NCBI RefSeq assembly: GCF_964204865.1
Contig: NC_135255.1
Span: 20,551,135-20,615,134 of the forward strand
Length of the DNA stretch: 64,000 nucleotides
Direction: 5' to 3'
Source of the DNA: Styela clava
Lineage: Eukaryota > Chordata > Ascidiacea > Stolidobranchia > Styelidae
Below the pieces are notes generated by a model, which saw only the letters and a program-made list of their open reading frames with translations, made no database searches and was not told the origin of the DNA. A program made the translations under genes and the position numbers. Below, piece after piece: positions 24,992-36,608 of the stretch (positions within the stretch are counted from its first letter, which is position 1; every line of letters starts with the position of its first letter).

Positions 24992-25897
24992 GGGTCTCCT
25001 GAAGTACACGCCGCAAGTACTTCTAGTTGCAAGTGCAGTTTTAAGTATTCTATGGCGTCTGCAGCTGCCGCAAAACCATGGCGGTATTTCCATACCATGG
25101 CCGCTACAGCCAAACCTACGGCGAATGACTTTTTAGCTGCCACAAACCAATGTCGAGCTGCCGCTACCGCGGCAGCAAATTAAAAACCAATGGCAGGTAA
25201 AATTTTGCTGCTGTAACCGCGGCAGGTGGGCCGTAAGGACAGGGCTGTCCCTTATGGTGACAAATATTGGGTAAGTTGGAACGTTTTTCTTATGGATACA
25301 GTCTTGATGCATTTGGGGTTAGGGTTAGGGTTTAAGAAGATATAATTCCGCATGATCAATTAGAATTTGGTACATTAGTTTGTGAATATACCGTTAATAC
25401 TGATTACTGAATACAGAATAGCGCTATAAAACCATGGCAAGAGCTGCCGCGGTTCGTTCGTGGCAGGAGCTGCCATGAAGTGGTAAGAACTGCGCCTCTC
25501 TAGTTGGCCTGGCACAACGATTGTTTCATATGTCATTTCCAACCCCCACCTGCAGAATTGACTACGTCATCCGAAAATTACATCACTGCGAAGTCACAGT
25601 GACGCAATACGGCCCTCCAAAGTATACGGATGGTCACGCAGACAATCATCTGAAATCGAGCAAGCTATTTTTCTCGCCGAAACGATACACAGATAAGATC
25701 GCTGACATAGGTGTGTTCATTATAGTCGCCAATTTGAACAATCACAGCTATACTTTAGCAAGCTCTATGCGATTGTGACGTCGCAGTGATGTAATTTTTG
25801 GGTGACGTACTCAGGTGGGGGTTAGGAATATTATATTTATAAAATCATTATGCTACATCCACTACAAGTACTTGAGGGCGCGTACTTCAGGAGACCC
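24992..25897. mobile_element. Inverted-repeat element, 906 bp, 8-bp duplication
   Basis: The ends GGGTCTCCTGAAGTAC are exact inverses and are continued by CGCC…CAAGTACTT on both sides. Flanking 8-mers are ttttatta (24984-24991) and tttcatta (25898-25905), 7 of 8 identical. The interior has 'gcagctgccgc' repeats that produce an Ala-rich open frame on both strands and is not a gene. The terminal motif CTCCTGAAGTA resembles that of the GGNGCTCC family, which also makes 8-bp duplications. Confidence 0.8.
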
Positions 25898-25984
25898 TTT
25901 CATTAGACCTAAATGATCAATGCTATTCAAATGTATCCATTGTACAACGTGATGCAAAAAATCATAATCCCAAGCTTCACGTAA

Positions 25985-26160
25985 TTGCCGGTCGATTACG
26001 GCTTCCTTCGTCAGCAAATCCATGCATCTGAAACAAATAACTGGCTAACTAATCCAATACCCGACGTGGACTGGTAACCAGACGAGAGGCCGAGGTTCGC
26101 CATATGATTGAGTCGTATTATTGGTTTTCCTCTCCAGGATAAATATGTAAATCCTTTCCT
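25985..26160 (+). repeat. Dispersed repeat copy upstream of PFDN1
   Basis: It contains the family string 'ggctaactaatccaatacccgac' and 'ggataaatatgtaaatcc', seen also at 2.6, 3.1, 10.8, 46.5-46.9 and 55.1-55.7 kb. The copy ends about 130 bp before the PFDN1 start codon. Confidence 0.7.
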
Positions 26161-26288
26161 AATTCCACATATGACGTAGACAAGAGGCGGTGACACACCA
26201 TATGATTGTGCCATCTTATAAAGAAATATAACTTTCCATCTTTTTGTTTATAGTTGTCTGTATCTAACGTATTACCCAGTATATAATC

Positions 26289-26642
26289 ATGGATATGGAA
26301 CTGAAACAAGCTTTCGCGGACCTACAGCGTAAAATGGTCGAAACGCAGTCACAAATGAAAATAGCGGATGCACAAATCATGCAATTAGGACGCGAAAAGA
26401 AACGTTCTGAGCTTACTGCAAGCGAAATTAGTGGTCTGCCATCAGAAACAAGATTATTTCAAAGCGTAGGGCGAATGTTTTTGCTTCGAACACGAGACGA
26501 AATCGACCAAAATTTAAAAGCTTCACAAGAAAATTCAGACACGAAAGTTAAAGAACTCGAAGCGAAGAAAAAATATTTAGAAAAAACTGTCAAAGAAAGT
26601 GAAGAAAACCTTCGTGAAATGGTTTCTCAACGAAGGAAATGA
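26289..26642 (+). CDS. PFDN1: Prefoldin subunit 1
   Basis: Prefoldin is the cytosolic hexameric co-chaperone that captures nascent actin and tubulin and hands them to the CCT chaperonin. PFDN1 is one of its beta-type subunits. The 117-residue product matches the family in length and layout: an N-terminal helix (MELKQAFADLQRKMVETQ), the beta-hairpin region around residues 40-65 with the conserved SVGRMF motif (residues 59-64), and a C-terminal heptad-rich helix (KVKELEAKKKYLEKTVKESE). The start codon is the only Met that gives the full N-terminal helix, and 'atcATGG' is a fair initiation context. The whole coding region is one exon. A possible poly(A) signal AATAAA lies near 26730. Assignment is by recognition of the family, without alignment. 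Confidence 0.93.
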   Translation: MDMELKQAFADLQRKMVETQSQMKIADAQIMQLGREKKRSELTASEISGLPSETRLFQSVGRMFLLRTRDEIDQNLKASQENSDTKVKELEAKKKYLEKTVKESEENLREMVSQRRK

Positions 26643-27260
26643 AACTTCCATTTCAATAACTGATTTATATTATCTTCAACAAAAAAATGCATGCAAAATG
26701 AAAAACAGAAAACTCCAGGCCATTTCATAAATAAAATGGGACATGGTCTGCTTGGAATTAGGGCTGAAAGCCTCAATTTTAATATGAGCATGATGCTTCT
26801 CAAAAAATATGGTTTCCAAAAGCCATACTATTTCAATAACTGATAGATATTATATTCAACAAAAAATGCATGTTAAATGAAAACCATGTTTCTCGCTAAA
26901 GATTGAAATTGTGTGAGTCAACCTGGTTTGGATTAGGTTCAAAAGCCTTAATTTGGCCCAATTTATATCTAAAAATAATATATATTTAAAAATAATGCTA
27001 CTCAAAAATAAATGTTTCGAAACCTATTTTAACTGTTATTATTTTCAAATGAAAATATGTCCATAGAATGAAAAGTACGAAAAGACTGGGACATATTGAA
27101 AATAAAATAGGACTTTGTCTGGTAGAAATTGGGTCTGAAAGTCTCATTTTTTTAATCTGGTTCAATGTATATTTAAAAATAATGCTGCTCATGAAATCGT
27201 GGCAGGAAAAAATTACTTCTTCTATCTTTGCAGTGTGTGAATGTTTTTCATTTTGATATC
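26641..27260 (+). repeat. Diverged tandem copies in the PFDN1 3' region
   Basis: About three copies of a 170-200-bp block follow the stop codon. Each has 'tcaataactgat…tattatcttcaac', an 'aaaatgaaaa' stretch and a 'tctgaaagcctcaattt' stretch. A fourth, weaker copy may lie at 27690-27850. The repeat may include the 3' untranslated region. Confidence 0.55.
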
Positions 27261-27425
27261 AAATTTCTGTTTATCAGGCATATTCTTTGTTTATTCACCA
27301 TGGTTTCTCCAAACTGTTACAAAGCTTATTTTATTCTGAGATGTTGTGCTCTCTAATTTCATTGATTGAGAAAATGTATTCTTCATTTTAGCACCTACAA
27401 ATATTTAGAAAGTCTTGAAATTTAT

Positions 27426-27593
27426 TAAAATTGCAAAGGTAATTTATCGACATCATATATTGTTTTGGCCCTCGCAGATGTATTAAATGAAGTGAAAATA
27501 CTGATTAAAAAACAATTACTGATTAAAAAACAACAAACATGAAACTCCATAACAAAATTGAAATTGTAAAGGGATTTTATGGACACCCTGTAT
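27426..27593 (+). repeat. Copy of a repeat ending in TTTATGGACACCCTGTA
   Basis: Matches 49262-49470 ('atatattgttttg', 'gattaaaaaacaacaaac', 'ttgtaaaggga'). The inverse of its end, TACAGGGTGTCCATAAA, looks like a DNA-transposon terminus. The superfamily is not assigned. Confidence 0.65.
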
Positions 27594-28024
27594 ATCAATA
27601 TACATCACTGATCCATGTCATGAAATTTCCTATACTTCAGATAGCCAATACAGATTCAAATAACTTTGTATAGTTAGTTGTCAATTTTATTTGGACGCCA
27701 CTTATATATTAGAAGTGCATGTGGAATCGAAAAGTCTTGTTGAAACTAAGTTAAATTCAACAATAATGCTGCACAAATCAGATAACCAAATTGCTTTTTG
27801 TATATTTGCAGTTTTTAATTTTGATGCAGAATCTCACATATATTATGATACCCAACCTGACATGTGCACTCTATTGGCGCCCCCCCCCCCCCCCTCCTCA
27901 AAAAATACTCTGAACCACACCCTTGCAATAGAATATATATTTGAGAGTATTGGTCTGTAATGAAATATGATGCATAAATGGCAGCAGCATCAACATTCTT
28001 GGAATCAAATGCGGTGATTCGGTT

Positions 28025-30115
28025 TAGGGTTGGATTATCCGGATAGCGGTTAACCGGATAACCGATTAACCAAGAGGTATTTTGCTATCTGATAACCGGA
28101 TATTATTGTAACGGTTAACCGGATAATAGAGCAGTATAAATAATGCATATGCGCATTAGTGATTTTTATATTTTTTGTTGAGTGGCCAATGACATCTCTC
28201 AGAGCATATAATATTCACTTATATCCACACCACTCTGCATATTTCAGTCATCCGTGTAATGCTGGAGTGAACTTGACTATAGTATTACATCACAAAACAC
28301 GCAGAAAAATGTGATTATTGCGTATTTGCGGTATAGAAGAGCCCGACTTACCTTAAAATAAAAGCATTTCTACTCTAGATATGAAAACAAATGGTAAGCT
28401 GCACGAACAAATCCAATTTTCTATTTTTGCTATCTTGAAAATTCATCAAATTTGAGCTATTATTGCAATTCCAATGAGTATAATTTATTTAGTACAATAA
28501 ATGCAGATATTAATTAGCTTATAGTTATATATCAACATTTTCGGGAGAAAAGTCGGGTTCAGTTTCGTCGGTATATAACGCCGATAATTGTTTTATTTCG
28601 CCCGGAACTGAAATGGCCGCAGTATGTTATCTATCGTCGTATCTATCTATCGTTAAGAGAGTAGATCTGAAACACACATTTTTGACTGACAATAAGGAAT
28701 TGAATGCTAACGAAAATACCACGACTCTTGATTTATGAGCCAGTGATAGATAAAACAAGACTCTATTTTAGGCGCTGTTGAATCGCCAAAATTTCGTAAT
28801 AATCGTATTTACTGAATTTACAACAAGGGTAACTTTTCACGGGATGTAACTTCTTTTCAAATTAAAACTGGCATAATGCCGATGTTAATTCCCCAAATAA
28901 TAACGCGATGCGGAAGAAAACGATCGGCGATGATAACACAATTAGCCTGCAAAATTCGACCGACGTTTTCGAAAATTTCAAAATGAGGAGGAAAGGCTGT
29001 TATTACATTTATGGTTTTCATGGAACTTTCACAAACAAATTTGTTTGCAAAATGGTCTATAATATTTCAGAAAAGTTTAATGTGACAGACTCTGTATCGT
29101 GTCATGTTTTTCGTTTACTCATTTAGGGTGGTAAGTAAAGTTGTTCAAAAACTGGCGCAGCATTGTTTTGGCTCTGTTAATTTAGTTTAAAAGGTATTCG
29201 AATGGAAATAGATTTAAAGTTGTGGCCCAATTAGTACAAACGTGAGAATATTTACAGTGACATGTTAAATAAGTGAAGTTTTCAAATTAGAAGAAATTTC
29301 TGACCACTTCGGTTTTTTCATAATCATCAATTTGCTTTGTTATTAAAATTTTTGTTCAAATGACTTATATTTTCCTATACACTTCACGGAATTTGTTCCC
29401 CCTATATTCTATTTTTTGGATACTTCTCTCACCGAAATAAAATGTTCGAAATGCACGATTTTTTGTGTTCATGATTTCATTTATATGTATGCTCTTGTGG
29501 TATATATTAACAAAGTTTATTTCGTCGTGCAAGAAATCACCAAATATTATAGAAAACAAAATACTATACATGACAATATAAAATTTCATTGCAATTGATA
29601 GGAAGGTGCGGATGATCAGAAATGATCATTGTGAGTCTGCGACACTAAAATTTAGTACGAGTCAAAATTTAAAGAAAAGAGGCTCTAGACACAAAAAGAA
29701 ACTTTTAAAAAACTTTACAATAAAGTAGAAATAATATAAATCTTTACATATTATTTGAATAGGGAAAATAACTTAGCAGTTGGGGAAAAAAAAATTAGGA
29801 CACAATATTTTCAAAAAATGTTTCATTTTATTATTCCGCTGTACATCGGTACGACTACTGAGCTTAAATTATTATTTATTGACACATGCAATATTAAAAT
29901 GCACAATAATTCATATTCAAGAAAAATAATACATATGTGAGTATTTACAACAGAACTGTGTGGTGGTATTCGTTCAATTCACCGCGAAAATCTCGCGAAA
30001 TCGGTTCTCTAAAATCAGCAGTAACTATCCGGTTAACCGTATATTTAAAATACTGAATACCCGGATATATCCGTTATCCGGATAGTGAAAATTATAGGTA
30101 TCCGAACTAACCCTA
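28025..30115. mobile_element. Non-autonomous hAT-like element, 2.1 kb
   Basis: Ends are TAGGGTTGGATTATCCGG and the inverse of TAGGGTTAGTTCGGATACC. Both subterminal regions are filled with ATCCGGATA and GGTTAACC palindromes. Flanking 8-mers are attcggtt (28017-28024) and attctgtt (30116-30123), 7 of 8 identical. The interior holds no transposase. Part of it (28340-28510) is distantly like the 11.4-13.4 kb repeat unit. Short open frames inside (for example 28908-29126) resemble nothing I know. Confidence 0.8.
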
Positions 30116-30218
30116 ATTCTGTTCAATTATGGCCCATTGCTTTTATTGGGGGATATTATTTTGAATTATACTGAAATAGTAGCTTGTCTAGAAAAATAAT
30201 TTTGCGTCCGCTTACCCA

Positions 30219-30543
30219 TCCGGGTTGTGCAATCCTTAATACAGGAAGGCCAGATACACATAACTTGGTGAAACCGCGTGCCGCACGTTAATTTAACATA
30301 GGCTATCTAATAGTCGCAGGCACAAATATTTTGGTTATTGATCTTGTGACAAGCGTTGTTCGCTTCGCACAAACTAACTGTTGGGGCATTGTAACGTCAT
30401 AGACATGGTATAGGCTTTGCAACGTACCAGATTAAACTAAATTATTAACTAGTTTCGCGGGACACACACCATTCAAAATGGGTAATTCTCAGCGGATTAC
30501 ACAATTTTTCTTCTGTGGGCGCAGGTTGTGCACACCCTTGGTA
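30219..30543. mobile_element. hAT-like MITE, degraded
   Basis: The left 'gggttgtgcaatcctt' and right 'aggttgtgcacaccctt' ends enclose sequence shared with the element at 58988-59351 ('ggccagatacacataac', 'gcacaaactaactgtt', 'gcattgtaacgtcatag'). No clean target duplication is seen. Confidence 0.55.
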
Positions 30544-30879
30544 TATATCGCCGCAGTAAACCGAAAGTTTCTTACATCGCATTTTTCAGAAATTGATTTT
30601 CATGCGCCTGTACCATCTTTTGGTCTGGATTTTAAGCTACACATGATTTGGTTTTGATTTTAGGTTGTAGTGCCCGATGTCGGTTTCTGTGTTAGAGCCG
30701 AACTTACAACAATGAGGTTTTCTCTAAACCTTGAAACGTCACATCCGCTAATTTGGCTCTACTGTGACAGCTTTGAACCCAGTGAAAGCAGCAGTCTCGA
30801 CCCTGAGACAATTTTTGCGTTCTTTAGTGGGACCAGTGACATGTTTTTATTATTATCAAGCGTGTGTCTGCTGCTACTA

Positions 30880-31075
30880 CCGTGTTTTCTCGTAAATAAG
30901 ACTGGGTCCTATTTCAATTTTCTTCCGAAAAATAACACCAGGGCTTATTCTCGGGGGATATCTCATATTTTCATTTATCAAAAACAAAATTACAAAGTAG
31001 AGAATTACGAGATTTTCGAATATATAAAATATGAAACCGATATCCATTTACTTATAAATAAACACGGTAGCATAG
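30880..31075. mobile_element. One-ended copy of the TACCGTGTTT element
   Basis: It starts TA|CCGTGTTTTCTCGTAAATA and runs parallel to the first ~150 bp of the element at 45578, then the match ends. The opposite terminus is missing. An open frame of 166 codons spanning 30670-31170 runs through it and I do not regard it as a gene. Confidence 0.6.
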
Positions 31076-31170
31076 ATATATGTTCAAACAAGACACATCG
31101 AATAAAGATTGTCTTCGTGCTTAGTTGGCTTTATTCCGGTGCTATTCAAAGGTCGCGAAGTATAGATTAG

Positions 31171-32294
31171 AGTTGATTGACACCATGATAATTTTTTCTT
31201 GCTCTATATATATCCACTTGTGTCCTTTCCATATCATGCCCTGATAAATTTTTTCTGTATAGAAATTCGAAACGTCGGCAAATTACATCGTTTTGCTATC
31301 ACCGGTTGTGCTTCATTTATTATCAACATGAGTTTACCTGGTGGCAATCATGCAGTATTTCCAAATGTCAGTCAGTAATTTATCACATGCCGAAAATACA
31401 CAATGGACAAACATAATTAAGTAAGATAAAACGTTTCAGTGTAAATAGAGAAGCGATAAATCAGGAATGGAAGTGATCCAATTGTTACATACAGTTTTCG
31501 ATTAGATCTGGAAATTGTGGCATTAGCATTACGAAATGATGTAACAATTAGAATTATGCTTCCTTATCAGACTAGATCTGATAATATCCATACGCAAGAT
31601 CAAGTTTTGTATTAATATTAAATTGCATGGGGATACATTGCTTCTTTTATCGTATATTAACATCTCACTGTAGGTCACACTGATAAAATGGCAATAAAAG
31701 TGAGCCACGCACTGAGAAATGGCAATAAAAGTGGATCGCGAACTGGAAAAGGTTGGGAATCACTGAATAGGTAAAAAGTAAATCACATACAGAAAATTAT
31801 GTATGCGTCATGACAATGTTTGGATTGAAATCAGCTGGACATTGTGATGTCAGAAAGAAAAGGCTTCAATGAAAATAAATTTGGTTGCAGGCTAAGAGAA
31901 TCTGAAATAAAACGCTAGGCCCGGCGGCTTCGTTTCAGGTAAACGAAACATGTTGCCGAGGCAACAGAGCTGGTAAATAGCAAACACGGAAACGCCAGTA
32001 AAATAACGGTGCTTTTCAGCAATAGGTAAGCGGGACTGTAGGATCCTATCAAGTTTATTGTCGACAAATTCGGACTCGAACTTACGACACAATAGCTGGA
32101 ATTGAATTCCATTGAAGACTGCACGAAAGAAACCCAGGGATATTCTTTAAAACTCCCGCCTAATTTTGACACCTTTTCAGAATAATATACTGAAATGTAT
32201 ATTATGGAAAGACTCTTACGGGAATGGCATCAACTTAAATATGTAGAATAAAGAAAGTCAATAAGTCGAATGTATACACCTCCATCGCCTAAAT
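31171..32294. other. Intergenic, nothing recognised
   Basis: A short local duplication ('tggcaataaaagtg' twice near 31689-31735) is the only structure seen. No supported gene. Confidence 0.4.
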
Positions 32295-32626
32295 CAGGGC
32301 TACTCAACTATTTTTATCGAAGATCCGCATACAAAACTTCAAAAATATTTGGGTCCGGACTCCGGACTTTCCATAAATTAAATTTCGGCATCCTTATTAA
32401 ACACGCACTTCCTCGACCGACTAATGATTATTAGCTAATCAGGATTGTTTATTATGGCATTATAGTTCTTTTCATATAACGTTATATTTAAATCTATAAA
32501 AGTGATTTTATAAAATAAAACTCAAAAAGTGGGGCTAACGATCCAAAATAAAGAATTAGGCACGGTCCGAATCGAATACCCGAAAGGTCCGGATTCAGAC
32601 CGCGGTCACCCAGTTGAGTAGCCCTG
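32295..32626. mobile_element. hAT-like MITE, 332 bp
   Basis: The left end CAGGGCTACTCAACTA and right inverse CAGGGCTACTCAACT match perfectly for 15 bp. The flanks gcctaaat and gctaagat are a weak duplication (5 of 8). Confidence 0.75.
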
Positions 32627-32635
32627 GCTAAGATG

Positions 32636-33560
32636 TCTTCTTTCGACCGTTGTAAGTGTGTATGAAAACCTTTGGACTCAATGGTAGAACTCAACCTTAT
32701 TTTCAGGCCAGTTTTTATTCAAAGAGGCTTTTGGCGATATTGCTGCTAGTCTAGAGCCCTACACAAGTAGAAAATTGAAAAAAAAAAATACGGAGAATAA
32801 TACATATATACGTCCCGTCGCTTATTAATCGTTTTGATTGATTGATTACAAATCACATTACGTTCGAACAATTCATGCTCAACATAGTGAAAGTACTCTG
32901 TAAAATAACCTTATCAAGCAATGAAACTAGGAAGAAATGGCCGTTTTCTTGTAAATGGAAAAGTAAAAGGCACTTTGCACCTAGCATTGTGGCCCCCCAC
33001 AAACTCATCTGGAGCCCTTGGTGTGCCACGGGCTTCCCCGCTCGATGACACCTGCTGTAGATCGTCGTAAGTGTGTACGAAAATTTTTGAACCCAATGGT
33101 AACACTTAACCTTATTTTCGGGCCAGTTTTTATTCAAAGAGGCTTGTGGCGATATTGCTGTTAGTCCTGACCAGAGGTCCGCTATTACTATTTGGCGCGA
33201 CCATAAAAAAAATGATTTTATCTTTTCGCGACTCAAGCATTTGGTGAGCATATAATTTTGTAGAAAATACTTCGCAATTGAATATCGATTTTAGGAATAC
33301 TATTGACAGTAGCAATTTTCTTGCGCAAAATTGTATGGAACATGTAAAACACAGTAAATAATTATAATTAGAGGTTAATAAAGCTATAGTTCATAAACAA
33401 AGTACACGGACGCGAAGCTTATTCTTTATGGCAAGTTTAAATAGTTTTGCGACTCAGAGTGGAAGGTGTCGCGACCCACTATTTGCGGGCCCCTGGCCTA
33501 GACGAGTAGAAAATAAAAAAAATATATACGGAGTATAATTCATACGTCCCATTACTTATT
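32636..33560 (+). repeat. Direct duplication, one copy interrupted
   Basis: A block of about 190 bp beginning 'tcgaccgttgtaagtgtgta' (near 32644) recurs from about 33060. The second copy is split by the hAT element at 33172-33495 and resumes with 'gagtagaaaat' and 'atatacggagtataat'. The uninterrupted first copy (near 32747-32830) serves as the empty site. Open frames here are repeat shadows. Confidence 0.75.
33172..33495. mobile_element. hAT-like MITE, 324 bp
   Basis: Ends are CAGAGGTCCGC and the inverse of CAGGGGCCCGC, both followed within 20 bp by 'gcgcgacc' or 'gtcgcgac'. The paralogous first duplicate at about 32750 lacks it, which gives direct evidence of insertion. The flanks (gtcctgac, gcctagac) are partly decayed. 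Confidence 0.8.
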
Positions 33561-35005
33561 AGTCGTGCGTGTATGTACTTTTTTTTAATCCACTTTGGAT
33601 CAGTATTTCAATATTTAGGGAAATGCGTGAAAATGCTTTAAGCTCAGATATTTAAAAGAAAATACGAAGAATCCAGTGATCGCACGCAGTTTTGATTATT
33701 ATTTAGTATTAGGATATGACAATGCTACCAGCCTTTGTAATATGTGAAAAAATAAAAAAAGATACAAACACTATTTGATACGTCTTCCATCGCTTAGTTG
33801 GCGTCTATCGATCGATAAATTCGAACCAATAGAACAGCTCTACGCGCGTTTAAAGTTCGATGATACTTATGCCATCACAAGGGTTTATTGACCCAGTGTT
33901 TTGTCATAATCGAAAAATGCCACATGAATTATTTCGTCACTGACACGTTGCATGGTGCCTTTTGATTGGTCGAAACGAGATTGTATATGTGGTAAAATAT
34001 ATAGGATCGTTCATTATCGTTTGAATACGGACAAGACTTAGACGTTTTAACAGAATCAAGAAATTTTACTGGAAAGGGTAAGTTTGAGATTATAATATTG
34101 ATTTGTATTTTTGGCAAAAACGTATAATCATATTTTTCAATGAATATAGTATGAAAATATATATATATAGTATAATATATAATTATCTTTTTCATCGAAT
34201 TGAACAAAACAACAAAACTAAACGACAAAAACAAAGCGTGTCCTGAGCCTATTTAGTTCGTCGTGCTAGTTCGTTTTTTTTTTAATGAATGTAGTATGTA
34301 GAATTTAATTTTTGTTTTTATTGAATTACACAAAGCAGGACTGATCATAAAAAAGCTTGTTCGGATATACATCCTAGTTACCAAGCCGTCTTGAAGAATT
34401 TTTTCTCGCTGGTCTGGGATAAATATGGATATACCAGTTTTTAGATAGATAAAAATGATTCGTATTTTCGGCAAAAATAGTTTTTTCAAATCTTATTTTT
34501 TATGAATGTAGTATACAAAATTTAATTTTGGTTTTACTAAATACCAAAATTAAACAAATAATTATATATTTACGGTACAGTAAAGCCCCCCCCCCCCCCC
34601 CACACACACACACAACACCCGCTCAAAATTAGAAAATCAGTAATCATGCAGTTACGGCTAGGAATGCAGATTGCGCTGGAAATTCTGAATTTTAAATCAT
34701 GCCTCGCCTTAACTCGAACACTAACTGAATCACTATATTACATTTGACACACAGACAACTTTTCTGGTCTGCATTATACAATACTGAGAAATAAAACACC
34801 ATTGTGTAATTTGGACTTCAATTGCTAAATATAAAACAAAGAGAGAGATCTCATCAATGACACTTATTTCGGCCACCCGCTGTTATTTAATCAAGAAATT
34901 CACAGATTTTATTGACTCTTTAACATGCGTGACTCCTATAATTCTACTATGATTGTTTAAATACGCATGTAACTGCTTTTCGTGTTGTAATTGAACTATG
35001 TATGT
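33561..35005. other. AT-rich intergenic stretch
   Basis: Two related stretches at 34080-34200 and 34270-34530 share 'tttggcaaaaa', 'gaatgtagtat' and 'aatttaattttgg', suggesting a local duplication. A run of about 15 C followed by a CA repeat is at 34587-34616. No gene. Confidence 0.45.
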
Positions 35006-35074
35006 CTGAAGAAGTCTGACCTTGGTCAGACGAAACGTTACAGAAATATATTTGTGTTAGTGTGCAGCAAGACT
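35006..35074 (+). ncRNA. Hammerhead-like motif and retroelement-type tail
   Basis: CTGAAGA (35006-35012) fits the hammerhead core CUGANGA. It is followed by a perfect 8-bp stem GTCTGACC/GGTCAGAC (35014-35021 with 35024-35031) and then GAAAC (35032-35036). One extra A sits between the core and the stem, and I cannot identify convincing stems I and III or a cleavage site. Downstream sequence is shared with the 9.1-kb hairpin. Penelope-like elements are known to carry hammerheads. This may instead be only the element's conserved tail. Confidence 0.3.
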
Positions 35075-35440
35075 CTTGAATAACTAACTGAATAATTACT
35101 AAATTGTTACTTAGAAAAATCTCAAAATTGAACGTTAAGCCGCTTGCCCAAAGCTTTTTAGTAGCGACGACTACATGCATACAGAATAATAATAAATCGG
35201 TTAACTATTAAATATCCAACCTAAACGAGTAAGCGGGCGATAGCTTATAGAATTTGCCATATGATTAAGCCGTCTTAGTGGCTTTCTCCGCCTGGATAAA
35301 TATGGAAGCTCTGAAAAATGAAAAAATACGACGCTAATATAATTTACTTGCTGGGTGCCGCTGCTCGATAACCTATATATACTGGTTTTCTGCGACTCCA
35401 TTCTCCCTGATATGCATTTTTCATAATTTATTGTTATTGT

Positions 35441-35672
35441 ACACGTAGTGGACATAACGATCGTTTCAATATTATGTTGTTGTTGTTGTTCTTGTTCTTT
35501 GACACGTTTTTAAAAAGTCGCTTTTCTCTTCGAATACTAAACCAATTGCTTTGAAATTTTCAGTGGTTAAAGATAAAAATTTTCTCCAGAAGACTATTAC
35601 TTTTTTTTTCGCTATGACGTCATCAAAATTATGTGACTCTACGTGTCCATATATTTGAGCATAGCTCTCTTG
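35441..35672 (-). repeat. Dispersed ~390-bp repeat, internally deleted copy
   Basis: It keeps both ends of the family ('tagtggacataacgatcg' and 'atagctctcttg') but lacks the middle part carrying 'caagcgaagcagtac'. Confidence 0.75.
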
Positions 35673-36608
35673 TTTGTTTATCTAGTGTTTTTTCAGTATG
35701 AAAAAATAAACTACTTAATTAATATTCTCAAATTATAGCCATCATAGGGAAATGAGCATGCAAAACCTGTGGCTCTATATTCCTGTTCACTTCAAAGTTT
35801 TGAGTGATGACGTCATCAAAATTAGAAATGACATAACCACAACCTAAAATATTTATTTCCAATAAGTTTCAAGTAAAGTAACAGTCGCCTATTCACTCAG
35901 ACTAAATTTCCGAATAAGCAGCGAAGATACATAAAGAGTTAATATTTCGCAAGGTATGGAATCTTTCCGGCCAGGCATTGGCTACCCAATTAATAATAAT
36001 CTGCGTGAGTTGTTTTAAAAGAGGGTTGGACCCCACTCTTTCTCTAGCCCAGTTTATCTCAAACGCGCCCCACAAGGGAGGCATAGACAATTTTTTAATG
36101 AAGCTAATTTATAAAAATAGTTGTTAGATTCGATCTTGCGGCTTTGATTCGGATATTTACATGTCTTTATTGTTTAGAGATTGCAGAGCGCTGTTGTGAT
36201 TTTATCTTCATTATTCTTAGCGTGGAGGCTTACTATCTGTTATTTGTAGATTATTGTTAGCTACTCATTTTTGAGGTGGGGCGCGTGACTTGGCAATTTC
36301 TAAAATGGTGGCGCGTGATAAAACGTTTGAGAAGCACTCCTCTTGCCTGTTGTTCATCAATCTTACGTGTCCCGCTACCCACCCTTCTATTCCAAGTTAT
36401 TGCTGAAATCTGCGTACAAACTTTTCATTAATATAGTTCAATTTCAAATTGTTCAAATTTTATTGTTCAAGTATCCTATATGGGATTCGAACCCACGTTT
36501 ATTCCGGCTGTAGTTCACCAATTTTTCACTCGTTTCCTCTTGCCACTAAATTTAGCATTTATTTTCCAATATTTATCAAATCAATCCTATTTCAGGACAA
36601 TCTACAAG
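35673..36608. other. Upstream region of the EF-hand gene
   Basis: No distinct promoter motif is seen. A hAT-derived remnant ('gaggtggggcgcgtgact', 'tttgagaagcactcctc') lies at about 36270-36345. The first coding exon may have 5' untranslated sequence here; a transcription start cannot be placed. Confidence 0.4.

Noticed and set aside
24892..25183. Alanine-rich open frames on both strands
   Set aside because: Produced by GCAGCTGCCGC-type repeats inside an inverted-repeat element.
25314..25335. Telomere-like GGGTTAGGGTTAGGG string
   Set aside because: Only two to three units within a transposable element; not an interstitial telomere array.
30670..31170. 166-codon open frame, the longest in its area
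   Set aside because: It runs across part of a TA-flanked MITE copy, has no protein resemblance, and its composition is like the surroundings.
36478..36500. Second tRNA T-arm-like motif on the minus strand (GGGTTCGAATCCC)
   Set aside because: No A-box or acceptor stem within 90 bases. Treated as chance or an old tRNA-derived repeat fragment.
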